DNA of 64,000 nucleotides, taken from positions 62,001 to 126,000 of the forward strand of contig NZ_AWSQ01000009.1 in the NCBI RefSeq assembly GCF_000498575.2. The letters are read 5' to 3'. The position numbers and the translations under genes are program-made. This document shows positions 8,460-16,621 of the stretch, piece after piece. The notes beneath the pieces were generated by a model. It worked only from the letters and a program-made list of their open reading frames with translations. It did not search any database and was not told the DNA's origin. This stretch comes from Pseudomonas taeanensis MS-3 (GTDB lineage Bacteria; Pseudomonadota; Gammaproteobacteria; Pseudomonadales; Pseudomonadaceae). Within the stretch, counting starts at the first letter, position 1; every line of letters starts with the position of its first letter.

Positions 8460-10964
8460 TCAGGCCACGCTGATCAGTTCGATCTTCACCGCACACTTCT
8501 TGTAGTCGGCCTGCTTGGAGATCGGGTCGGTGGCGTCCAGGGTGACTTTGTTGATCAGCTTGTTGGCGTCGAAGAACGGCACGAACACCAGACCCTGTGG
8601 CGGTTTGTTGCGGCCGCGGGTCTCGATGCGCGCACGCATTTCGCCGCGCCGGCTGATGACTTTGACTTCGCTGCCGCGTCTGGCCTTGAGCGCCTTGGCA
8701 TCGTCCGGGTGCATGTACACCAGGGCGTCGGGCACGGCCTTGTGCAGCTCTTCGACACGCTGGGTCATGCTGCCGGTGTGCCAGTGCTCGAGTACCCGGC
8801 CGGTGCTGAGCCAGAACGGGTAGTCGGCGTCTGGCGCTTCGGCTGGCGGCTCGTAGGGTAGGGCGAAGATGATCGCCTTCTTGTCCGGGTAACCGTAGAA
8901 CTGCACGCCGCTGCCTTTGGCCACATAGGGGTCAAGGCCTTCGCGGTAGCGCCAGCGGGTCTCAACGCCGTCCACCACCGGCCAGCGCATGCCGCGCTCG
9001 TGGTGGTAACGGTCGAAATCGGCGAGGTCATGACCGTGGCCACGGCCGAACTGGGCGTACTCCTCGAACAGGCCTTTTTGCAGATAAAAGCCGAACGCCT
9101 TGGCTTCATCATTGAGGTAACCGGCTTCGATCTGCTCGCTGGGGAATTGATCGACCTGGCCGTTGGCGAACAGCACTTGGTACAGGGTTTTGCCTTTGTG
9201 CTGCGGCGACTTGGTCAACAGCTCGGCAGGCCAGACTTCATCGGTGGTAAAGCGCTTGGAGAATTCCACCAACTGCCACAAGTCGGATTTGGCCTCGCCG
9301 GGCGCACTGACTAACTGGTGCCAGAACTGCGTGCGGCGTTCGGCGTTGCCGTAAGCGCCTTCCTTTTCCACCCACATGGCGCTAGGCAGAATCAGGTCGG
9401 CGGCCTGGGCTGAAACGGTGGGGTAGACATCGGAAACAATCACGAAGTTGTCCGGATTGCGCCAACCGGGCAGCACTTCCTGCATGATGTTGGGCCCGGC
9501 CTGCATATTGTTGCTGGCTTGGGACCAGTAGACGTTGAGCACCCCATCCTTGAGCATGCGGCTCTGCTGCACGGCATGACAGCCGACCTTCTCCTGAATG
9601 GTGCCAGCCGGCAGCTTCCAGATTTTTTCGGCGGTAGCACGGTGCTTGGGATTGGTCACCACCATGTCAGCGGGCAGGCGATGGGAGAAGGTACCGACCT
9701 CGCGCGCGGTGCCGCAGGCTGAGGGTTGTCCGGTGAGCGAGAACGGGCTGTTGCCCGGTTCGCTGATCTTGCCGGTAAGCAGGTGGATGTTATAAATCAG
9801 GTTGTTGGCCCACACCCCGCGGGTGTGCTGATTGAAGCCCATGGTCCAGAATGACATGACCTTGCGCTTGGGGTCGGCATACAGCTCGGCCAGCGCCTTG
9901 AGGCGTTCGGCCGGTACCCCGGTTTCCGCCGCAGTGCGCTCCAGGGTGTAAGGTTTGACGAAGGCGGCGAACTCCTCGAAGCCTATGTCGCTCCAGGTGT
10001 TGGCGCTAGCGGCATTCTTCGCCTGGAGTTCCAACGGGTGATCGGGGCGCAGGCCGTAGCCGATATCGTCGGCTCCCTTGGCGAATTTGGCGTGCAGGCT
10101 GACGAAACTTGTGTTTACTGCGCCACTTTCGATGATGTGGTTGGCGATGTAATTGAGGATCAGCAGGTCGGTCTGCGGCTTGAATACCATGGGGATGTCC
10201 GCCAGCTCGAAGCTGCGGTGCTCGAAGGTCGAGAGCACGGCGACCTGGGTCTGCGGGTGGCTCAGGCGGCGATCAGTCACCCGACTCCAGAGAATCGGGT
10301 GCATCTCGGCCATGTTCGAGCCCCAGAGCACGAAGACATCGGCGGCTTCGATATCGTCATAACAACCCATCGGCTCGTCGGCACCGAAGGTGCGCATAAA
10401 GCCCATCACCGCTGAGGCCATGCAGTGGCGCGCGTTGGGGTCGATGTTGTTGCTGCGCAAGCCGGCCTTCATCAGCTTGTTGGCTGCATAGCCTTCCCAC
10501 ACAGTCCACTGCCCGGAGCCGAACATGCCGACTGATTCGGGGCCTTTTTTCTTCAGGGCTTGCTTGAACTTCAGCTCCATGATGTCGAAGGCCTGTTCCC
10601 AACTGATCGGCTGGAACTCGCCCTGTTTGTCGTAGGCGCCGTTCTTCATCCGCAGCAGCGGTTGGGTCAGGCGGTCGACGCCGTACATGATCTTCGACAG
10701 GAAGTAACCCTTGACGCAATTCAGACCACGATTGACCTCGGCTTTGACGTCGCCGTGGGTGGCCACCACGCGGTTGTTCTTGGTCGCCACCATCACGCTG
10801 CATCCAGTGCCGCAGAAGCGGCAGGGGGCCTTGTTCCAGTTCAGCTTGGTCATGTCCGCTTCGGTGATCAGGTTGCTGGCCGAGGTGGCGATCGGCAGGC
10901 CGGCTGCTGCAGCGGCGATGGCGGCGGCATTGGCTTTGGCGAATTGACGGCGGGTCATGCTCAT
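8460..10964 (-). CDS. napA: NapA catalytic subunit of periplasmic nitrate reductase
   Basis: An 834-residue molybdopterin enzyme reducing nitrate to nitrite in the periplasm. A twin-arginine signal (TRRQFAKANAAA) begins the protein. The [4Fe-4S] cysteines are at residues 48, 51, 55 and 83 (CRFCGTGC ... NCVKG), and the Mo-ligand Cys lies in the ARHCMASAV motif. The size and C-terminal dinucleotide-binding domain are typical. Its ATG overlaps the napD stop by four bases, so the two are translationally coupled; NapD binds this Tat signal. Confidence 0.96.
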   Translation of the reverse strand: MSMTRRQFAKANAAAIAAAAAGLPIATSASNLITEADMTKLNWNKAPCRFCGTGCSVMVATKNNRVVATHGDVKAEVNRGLNCVKGYFLSKIMYGVDRLTQPLLRMKNGAYDKQGEFQPISWEQAFDIMELKFKQALKKKGPESVGMFGSGQWTVWEGYAANKLMKAGLRSNNIDPNARHCMASAVMGFMRTFGADEPMGCYDDIEAADVFVLWGSNMAEMHPILWSRVTDRRLSHPQTQVAVLSTFEHRSFELADIPMVFKPQTDLLILNYIANHIIESGAVNTSFVSLHAKFAKGADDIGYGLRPDHPLELQAKNAASANTWSDIGFEEFAAFVKPYTLERTAAETGVPAERLKALAELYADPKRKVMSFWTMGFNQHTRGVWANNLIYNIHLLTGKISEPGNSPFSLTGQPSACGTAREVGTFSHRLPADMVVTNPKHRATAEKIWKLPAGTIQEKVGCHAVQQSRMLKDGVLNVYWSQASNNMQAGPNIMQEVLPGWRNPDNFVIVSDVYPTVSAQAADLILPSAMWVEKEGAYGNAERRTQFWHQLVSAPGEAKSDLWQLVEFSKRFTTDEVWPAELLTKSPQHKGKTLYQVLFANGQVDQFPSEQIEAGYLNDEAKAFGFYLQKGLFEEYAQFGRGHGHDLADFDRYHHERGMRWPVVDGVETRWRYREGLDPYVAKGSGVQFYGYPDKKAIIFALPYEPPAEAPDADYPFWLSTGRVLEHWHTGSMTQRVEELHKAVPDALVYMHPDDAKALKARRGSEVKVISRRGEMRARIETRGRNKPPQGLVFVPFFDANKLINKVTLDATDPISKQADYKKCAVKIELISVA

Positions 10965-11221
10965 TCGTCGGCTCCTTCGGGGCTGAGCAGCTCGTGGTAG
11001 ACCAGCGCGGCGTTGAGTACGCCCGGCAGGTTGCTGATCTGGTCGATGCGTTCGAGGATCTGCTGCTCGTCTGCGGTTTCCAGTACTACCACCAGCTTGC
11101 CCAGGGGGCTTTGCTGATGCAGTTCAACACCGTCAAGCAAACGCAGATTGGCTTTCACCGCCTCGAACAGTTCAGGGCGGGCGTGTACCAGCAGGCTGGC
11201 AATGTGCAGGGTTTCGGCCAT
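10961..11221 (-). CDS. napD: NapD maturation chaperone
   Basis: An 86-residue cytoplasmic protein of the NapD family (AETLHIASLLVHARPE start, ferredoxin-like fold), which binds the NapA twin-arginine signal and delays export until the cofactor is inserted. GGAG precedes the ATG. It sits between napE and napA, where other pseudomonads often carry napF; no napF is present here. Confidence 0.9.
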   Translation of the reverse strand: MAETLHIASLLVHARPELFEAVKANLRLLDGVELHQQSPLGKLVVVLETADEQQILERIDQISNLPGVLNAALVYHELLSPEGADE

Positions 11222-11255
11222 GTGCCGTGGCTCCGGTGGTGATCAGGCGGGGCGA

Positions 11256-11438
11256 TCAGCTGGGCGGTCCGGGTGGGCCGATGAGCATTTGCATAAACCA
11301 GATAAAGAAGCCGTAGCCACCGACCAGGGTGATGGAAAGCAAGGGGAAGAGGCAGACGACCAGAAACAGGAATAGGCGGGTTTCCTGGCTTTTGGCAGGC
11401 GTGTCGCGGTCAGTGGCAGGCATCTCGGCTGACTCCAT
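11256..11438 (-). CDS. napE: NapE small membrane protein
   Basis: A 60-residue protein with one membrane helix (FLFLVVCLFPLLSITLVGGYG) and the C-terminus MLIGPPGPPS, characteristic of NapE. Its role in nitrate reductase is unclear. A second in-frame ATG at 11423 has GGAG at nine-base spacing and could be the true start (55 residues). It is the first gene of the operon, just downstream of an Anr-type site. Confidence 0.88.
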   Translation of the reverse strand: MESAEMPATDRDTPAKSQETRLFLFLVVCLFPLLSITLVGGYGFFIWFMQMLIGPPGPPS

Positions 11439-11487
11439 TCGTGCGTAGCAGTCAGGCTAGACCCTACAGGTAATAGGGACAAAAACA

Positions 11488-11501
11488 TTGACCTGAATCA
11501 T
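11488..11501. promoter_or_regulatory. Putative Anr/Dnr (FNR-type) box upstream of napE
   Basis: TTGACCTGAATCAT matches 8 of the 10 defined bases of the FNR-family consensus TTGAT-N4-ATCAA. Its centre is about 56 bases upstream of the napE ATG, a plausible place for activation under low oxygen or nitrogen oxides. Confidence 0.55.
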
Positions 11502-11610
11502 GACGAGCGACTTTTTGTCGTCAGAAACCGCTATCGACAGGGGGATGTTTGGCGGTGCTGCAGGATAGTGTCGAGCGCTACGTCGGCGCGGTCTTGCGTG
11601 AACTGAGGGT

Positions 11611-12609
11611 TCAGTTCTCCTGGGCGCGGTAAGCCCCAGGCGTGAGCCCGGTCCACTTCTTGAACGCGCGGTGAAAGGCCGAAGGCTCGGAGAAACCGAG
11701 CTGTTCGGCGATGTCCTGGGTCGACAGCTCGTCGCGCCCTAGCAGGTAGATCGCCAGGTCGCGGCGCAACTGATCTTTCAGTTCCTGAAAGCTCGAGCCC
11801 TCCTCGCGCAGATGCCGGCGCAGGGTCTGCGGGCTCATGTGCAGGTGCTGGGCGACCGCTTCCAGGTCCGGCCAGTTACTGCAGTCGCGACCGAGCAGGC
11901 GACGAATCTGGCTGATCAGGCTGTCGCCACCATCCGGGCGCGCCAGCAGATCGGCGGGAGAGTGCTGCAGGAACTGCTTGAGCGTGCGCTCATCCTGCAG
12001 CAACGGCATGCTCAGGTAACGGGCATGGAACAGCAGGCTGGTGCTGCCGGCCGCAAAGCGCCGTGGGCAGGGGAATAACAGCCCGTACTCGGCGCTGTGC
12101 GCAGGCTCGGCATAGCGGAAGGTGGCTTCTTCCAGGCGAATGCGCTGGCCGATCAGCCAGCTGCCGAGGCGATGCCAGATCACCAGCAGGCTTTCGACCA
12201 GAAAGTGATCGGGGTCCAGCAGGCTCGAGTCGTCCACGCTCAAGCGTGCCCAGTCGCCTTCGCGGCTGAGGCTGATGGTCGGTGCTTCGGGGAACAGGCT
12301 GTAGAACAGCGCACCACGGCCCAGGGCCTTCTCCAGGCTGCGGCAGTGAATGATCGCGTGGCACATCATGGCGAAGGTGCCGCGCTTGCTGGCAGTGCGG
12401 CCGAAACCCAGGTACTCGTCGTCGAGGCGTTCCCACAACAGCTGCAGCAGGTGGGCGAATTGCTCGGGGGCCACCCGTGCGCGGGGTTCATCGAGCAGGG
12501 CCGGCTGGATGTTCAGCTGACGCAGCAGTGGCAGGCAATCGTGACCATGACGTTCGGCGCCCCGCAAGGCGGCGCGGACGAAATGGCTGGCGATGGTGCG
12601 TTCGCGCAT
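11611..12609 (-). CDS. AraC-family transcriptional regulator (OruR/ArgR-like layout)
   Basis: A 332-residue regulator with an N-terminal ligand-binding region of the arabinose-binding type found in OruR/VirF-like proteins and a C-terminal double HTH (LEAVAQHLHMSPQTLRRHLRE and STQDIAEQLGFSEPSAFHRA). The ATG at 12609 has AGGAG at ideal spacing; a longer frame to 12693 lacks one. It is divergent from the acyl-CoA dehydrogenase cluster and is its likely regulator, possibly through the direct repeats at 12686-12717. Confidence 0.85.
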   Translation of the reverse strand: MRERTIASHFVRAALRGAERHGHDCLPLLRQLNIQPALLDEPRARVAPEQFAHLLQLLWERLDDEYLGFGRTASKRGTFAMMCHAIIHCRSLEKALGRGALFYSLFPEAPTISLSREGDWARLSVDDSSLLDPDHFLVESLLVIWHRLGSWLIGQRIRLEEATFRYAEPAHSAEYGLLFPCPRRFAAGSTSLLFHARYLSMPLLQDERTLKQFLQHSPADLLARPDGGDSLISQIRRLLGRDCSNWPDLEAVAQHLHMSPQTLRRHLREEGSSFQELKDQLRRDLAIYLLGRDELSTQDIAEQLGFSEPSAFHRAFKKWTGLTPGAYRAQEN

Positions 12610-12685
12610 GGCTGACTCCTGTTCGGTGTGCCGATGGTAGGCAGGTGCGGTGTGCCAGGACAAGTCGCCCGTAGGCACGAGCGAA

Positions 12686-12717
12686 TGGGTCAATCGAGTC
12701 TGAGCGCTTGGGTCATT
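12686..12717. promoter_or_regulatory. Direct repeat, putative AraC-type operator
   Basis: TGGGTCAAT (12686-12694) and TGGGTCATT (12709-12717) are repeated in the same orientation 23 bases apart, about two helical turns. They lie between the divergent AraC gene and the acyl-CoA dehydrogenase operon. AraC-family activators usually bind such half-site pairs. Confidence 0.4.
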
Positions 12718-12777
12718 GAGGAGGCGTGATGCAGGCGCCTACCCTGCTGGACGACTTGATCAGCAGGGGCCACCGGT

Positions 12778-13917
12778 ATGCAACGCATCCACTTCGACAC
12801 CGAACACAGCATGTTTCGCGAGTCCTTCCGGACCTTTCTGAAGAAGGAAGTGCTGCCGCATCAGGACGCGTGGGAGGAGGCCGGGGTGGTCAGTCGCGAG
12901 GCCTGGCTGAAGGCCGGCGAGATGGGATTTCTGCTGCCTTGGGCGGACGAGGAGTACGGTGGAGCCGGGCTCAAGGACTTCCGCTACGAGCAGATCATGG
13001 CCGAGGAGTTGGCCTACATCAACGAGGCCGGCTTCATGCTGCCGTTGCACTCGGCGCTGTGCGGCCCTTACATCGCCGAGTACGGCAACGCCGAGCAGAA
13101 GGCGCGCCTGCTGCCGGGGATCATTCGCGGCGAACTGATACTCGCGGTGGCGATGACCGAGCCGAGCGCCGGCTCCGACCTGGCCGGCATGCGCACCACG
13201 GCGGTGGACAAGGGCGACCACTATGAGCTGAACGGCTCCAAGGTGTTTATCTCCAACGGCCTGCTGGCCGATGTGGTGATAGTCGCGGCCAAGACCGATC
13301 CGGCCAACAAGCACGCCATGGGCCTGTTCCTGGTCGAACGCGGTATGCCCGGATTCGCGCGCGGCGCACCGCTGAAAAAGCTCGGCATGAAAAGCCAGGA
13401 CACCGCCGAGCTGTTCTTCAATAACGTCAAGGTGCCCAAGGCCAATCTGTTGGGCGATGCCAAGGGCGGCTTCTTCTATCTGATGAACATGCTCGCCCAG
13501 GAACGCCTGACCAATGCCTGCGGTGCGGTGGCCGGCGCCGAGGCGGCGTTGCAGACCACCATCGACTACGTGACCGAGCGTAAGGCCTTCGATCGACCGA
13601 TTTCGCACTTCCAGAACACCCGCTTCAAGCTGGCCGAGATGCGCACTCAGGTTGACGTGGCCCAGGTCTTCGTCGACCGCTGCGTGATGGACCACAACCA
13701 GAAAAAGCTGACCCCGGAAGTGGCCGCCGAAGCCAAGCTGTTCACCACCGAGCTGCTCGGCAAGGTGGTCGACGAAGGTGTGCAGTTGCACGGCGGCTGG
13801 GGCTACATGTGGGAGTACCCGATCTGCAAGATGTACGCGAACGCGCGCATCCAGCGCATTTTCGCCGGCACCTCGGAGATCATGAAGGAGATCATCAGCC
13901 GCGGCATGAAACTCTGA
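12778..13917 (+). CDS. Acyl-CoA dehydrogenase
   Basis: A 379-residue FAD enzyme that makes a 2,3-enoyl-CoA. Visible motifs are AMTEPSAGSDLAGM (FAD/substrate loop, about residue 122), the central GRVL-equivalent region with ERKAFDRPI, and the C-terminal FAGTSEIMKEII. The usual medium-chain catalytic Glu before GTS is Ala here, as in isovaleryl- and long-chain-type enzymes, where the base sits on another helix. First gene of a four-gene set with an amidohydrolase, ligase and CoA-transferase. Confidence 0.9.
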   Translation: MQRIHFDTEHSMFRESFRTFLKKEVLPHQDAWEEAGVVSREAWLKAGEMGFLLPWADEEYGGAGLKDFRYEQIMAEELAYINEAGFMLPLHSALCGPYIAEYGNAEQKARLLPGIIRGELILAVAMTEPSAGSDLAGMRTTAVDKGDHYELNGSKVFISNGLLADVVIVAAKTDPANKHAMGLFLVERGMPGFARGAPLKKLGMKSQDTAELFFNNVKVPKANLLGDAKGGFFYLMNMLAQERLTNACGAVAGAEAALQTTIDYVTERKAFDRPISHFQNTRFKLAEMRTQVDVAQVFVDRCVMDHNQKKLTPEVAAEAKLFTTELLGKVVDEGVQLHGGWGYMWEYPICKMYANARIQRIFAGTSEIMKEIISRGMKL

Positions 13918-13997
13918 GCACCACGGCGCTGACCCCGTAGGCGCTAGTCCGTTGGCGCCTGGCGATGCACAACCTTTAGTTTCCGAGGAGGTCTGTC

Positions 13998-14828
13998 ATG
14001 TCCACGTTTATCGCTGCCATCGATGCCTGGGCTCAGCCTGCTGGTGGACGCACCCGCGAACTGCTGCCCGAAGTGGTGCGGCTGTTCGAAAAGTCCGGCT
14101 CCGCGCATCTGCTCGATCAGCGCCTGACTCCAGAGCAGACGGTGGCGGAAATGGACAAGGCGGGGGTCGAGAAACTCATGCTTGCCGCCTGGTGCCGGCC
14201 CGAGCGCTGGGTGTTCAGCAACGATGAGATCGCCGCGTACACCCGCGCCTTTCCCGAGCGCTTCGTCGGCGTCGCCACGGTAGATCTGAGCAAGCCGTTG
14301 GCAGCGGTGCGCGAGCTGGAGCGGGCGGTACTCGAGCTGGGCTGCAAGGCGCTGCGCATCGTGCCCTGGCTGTGGAAGCTGCCGCCGAATCACCGGCTGT
14401 ACTACCCGCTCTATGTGAAGTGCATCGAGCTGGATATTCCTTTCTGCACCCAGGTCGGCCATACGGGACCATTGATGCCCTCCGAGACCGGTCGTCCCGT
14501 GCCCTATCTGGACGAGGTGGCGCTGGACTTTCCCGAATTGCGCATCGTCGCCGGGCACATCGGCCATCCCTGGACCGATGAGATGATTGGCCTGGCCTGG
14601 AAACACGACAACGTCTATATCGATACTTCGGCCTACCTTCCACGCTACTACCCGGCGCAGCTGCTGCAGTTCCTGCAGAGCTACGGGCAGGACAAGGTGC
14701 TGTTCGGCAGCAACTTTCCGCAGCTGTCCCTCAGTCGCTGCATGAGCCAGGTCAGGGAACTGGGGTTGGCCGCCGAGATTGAGGCCAAGTTCCTCCAGCA
14801 GAATGCGCGCCGGGTGTTCACGCTCTGA
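13998..14828 (+). CDS. Amidohydrolase-2 family protein lacking the N-terminal HxH
   Basis: A 276-residue protein of the ACMSD-like amidohydrolase-2 group. It retains TQVGHTGP, IVAGHIGHPW and FGSNFP, which hold later metal or active-site residues. The first strand reads FIAAIDAWAQ, where active relatives have a His-x-His metal pair, so metal binding is probably changed. A strong GAGGAGG-type site precedes the ATG. It lies 80 bases after the dehydrogenase in the same putative operon. It may hydrolyse or decarboxylate the pathway substrate, which is unknown. Confidence 0.82.
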   Translation: MSTFIAAIDAWAQPAGGRTRELLPEVVRLFEKSGSAHLLDQRLTPEQTVAEMDKAGVEKLMLAAWCRPERWVFSNDEIAAYTRAFPERFVGVATVDLSKPLAAVRELERAVLELGCKALRIVPWLWKLPPNHRLYYPLYVKCIELDIPFCTQVGHTGPLMPSETGRPVPYLDEVALDFPELRIVAGHIGHPWTDEMIGLAWKHDNVYIDTSAYLPRYYPAQLLQFLQSYGQDKVLFGSNFPQLSLSRCMSQVRELGLAAEIEAKFLQQNARRVFTL

Positions 14829-14864
14829 TCTCCGGGCCTACAACAATGACAAGGATGGCAGTCG

Positions 14865-16502
14865 ATGACCGAACAACTACCGCTGGAACGCCTGGCTTAC
14901 TGGCTGGAGAAACGCCCGGATGCGGTCTGGCTGACTCAACCTGTGAATGGCCGGTGGCACGACTTCACCTGGCGCCAGGTCGATGAGCAGGCACGCCGTA
15001 TGGCCAGCGCGTTGCAGGCGCTGGGCTGTCAGCCCGGCGAGCGGGTGGCGCTGCTGGCGAAGAACTGCGCCGAATGGTTTATCGCCGATCTGGCGATCAT
15101 GCTCGCCGGCCTGGTCAGCGTACCGCTGTATCCGTTGCAGTCTGCCGAGAGCATCGCGTATGTGCTACGCCATTCGCAGTGCAAGGCGATCTTCCTCGGC
15201 AAGCTCGACCAGCCGGAAGCCTTCGCAGCCGGCATTCCGCCCGAGGTGATACGCATCGCCTTGCCATATCCGACCCTCGCCGCGCAGCATGACTGGGCGA
15301 GCCTGCTGGCGGCGCATGCGCCCTTGCAGGTCGGCCACCGACAGACGCCGGATGAGCTGTTGAGCATCCTCTACACCTCCGGCACCACCGGTCAGCCCAA
15401 GGGCGTGATGCTCAGCCCGCGCGCCTTTGCCTTCGCTGCCAGCCGATCGGTGGTGGAGATGCAGATCAGCGAGCGCGATCAGTATTTTTCCTACCTGCCG
15501 CTGTCCCACGCCGCCGAGCGTTTTCTGGTGCAGATGAGCAGTCTGTACAGCGCGGGTCGGGTGGCCTTCGTCGAGTCGCTGGAGACCTTCGCCAGCGACC
15601 TCAAACATGTACGCCCTACGGTGTTTTTCTCGGTGCCGCGGCTGTGGACGCGCTTTCAGCAGGGCGTGCTGGAGCAGTTGCCGCAGGCCAGGTTGCAGCG
15701 TTTGCTGCGCATTCCTCTGCTCGGTCGGCTGGTGGCGAAGCAGGTGCGCAAGGGCCTGGGGCTGGATCGTGCGCGCATCCTGATCAGCGGTGCGGCGGCC
15801 ATCCCCAGGGGGCTGCTCGACTGGTACCAAGGCATCGGCCTGACCCTCTGCGAGGGCTACGGCATGACCGAGAATTTCGCCTATGGCACGTTCAATCGGC
15901 CCGGTCAGGTGTGTTTCGGTTCGGTCGGACGGCCCATGCCGGAGAACCAGGTGCGCATCGCCACTAGCGGCGAGATTCTGTTTCGCAGCCCCTGCTTGAT
16001 GCTGGGCTACTATCTGGAGCCGGAGAAAACCTCGCAAACCCTGGTCGATGGCTGGCTGCACACCGGCGACAAAGGTGAGATCGATGCAGCCGGCTACCTG
16101 CGAATCACCGGACGGGTGAAGGACATTTTCAAGACCAGCAAAGGCAAGTATGTGGCGCCGGCGCCGATCGAGGGTGAGATCGCCAAGAACCTCTGGGTCG
16201 AACAGGTGTGCCTGATGGGCAGCAATCTGGACCAGCCACTGGCCCTGATCGAGCTCTCGCCAGTGGCCCGCGAACAGGCGCCGGCGCGAGTCGCCGATGA
16301 TCTGGAGCAGACCCGTCAGCAGCTCAATGCCCAACTGCAGCCGCATGAGCGAATCAGCCACTTCGTGCTGGTGCGCGAAGCCTGGACGGTGGATAACGGC
16401 TGCATGACCCCGACCATGAAGATCCGTCGCAATGTGCTGGAGGCGCGCTTCGTCGATGAGCTGGCCAAGCTCGACGCCGCTCAGCCGCTGCACTGGCAAT
16501 GA
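14865..16502 (+). CDS. AMP-dependent acyl-CoA synthetase/ligase
   Basis: A 545-residue adenylate-forming enzyme that activates a carboxylic acid to its CoA thioester. The P-loop-like motif LYTSGTTGQPKG is near residue 170, the GYGMTE motif near residue 330, and the hinge region GRVKDIFKTSKGKYVAP near residue 418. Overall it resembles long-chain acyl-CoA synthetases of the FAA/FadD15 type. AAGGA precedes the ATG. It presumably feeds the acyl-CoA dehydrogenase of the same cluster. Confidence 0.88.
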   Translation: MTEQLPLERLAYWLEKRPDAVWLTQPVNGRWHDFTWRQVDEQARRMASALQALGCQPGERVALLAKNCAEWFIADLAIMLAGLVSVPLYPLQSAESIAYVLRHSQCKAIFLGKLDQPEAFAAGIPPEVIRIALPYPTLAAQHDWASLLAAHAPLQVGHRQTPDELLSILYTSGTTGQPKGVMLSPRAFAFAASRSVVEMQISERDQYFSYLPLSHAAERFLVQMSSLYSAGRVAFVESLETFASDLKHVRPTVFFSVPRLWTRFQQGVLEQLPQARLQRLLRIPLLGRLVAKQVRKGLGLDRARILISGAAAIPRGLLDWYQGIGLTLCEGYGMTENFAYGTFNRPGQVCFGSVGRPMPENQVRIATSGEILFRSPCLMLGYYLEPEKTSQTLVDGWLHTGDKGEIDAAGYLRITGRVKDIFKTSKGKYVAPAPIEGEIAKNLWVEQVCLMGSNLDQPLALIELSPVAREQAPARVADDLEQTRQQLNAQLQPHERISHFVLVREAWTVDNGCMTPTMKIRRNVLEARFVDELAKLDAAQPLHWQ

Positions 16503-16515
16503 CAGAACGTTTTTC

Positions 16516-16574
16516 GTAGCCCGGATGCAATCCGGGGATGTCTGTTGATTCGCCCCGGATTGCATCCGGGCTAC
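16516..16574. repeat. REP-like hairpin, family A (perfect inverted repeat)
   Basis: A perfect 22-base inverted repeat: one arm begins GTAGCCCGGATGCAATCC and its exact reverse complement ends at 16574, with a 15-base loop. Related copies lie at 27864, 32612 and 38066. It sits between the ligase and CoA-transferase genes. Confidence 0.85.
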
Positions 16575-16621
16575 AGGGTTTGCATCACCAGGCCCTGTTC
16601 AAATTGCACCGAGGAGTTGCC

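Noticed and set aside
15165..16565. 466-codon minus-strand frame opposite the acyl-CoA ligase
   Set aside because: The plus strand has clear adenylate-forming motifs; the opposite frame is His/Gln-rich without motifs and ends in a REP.
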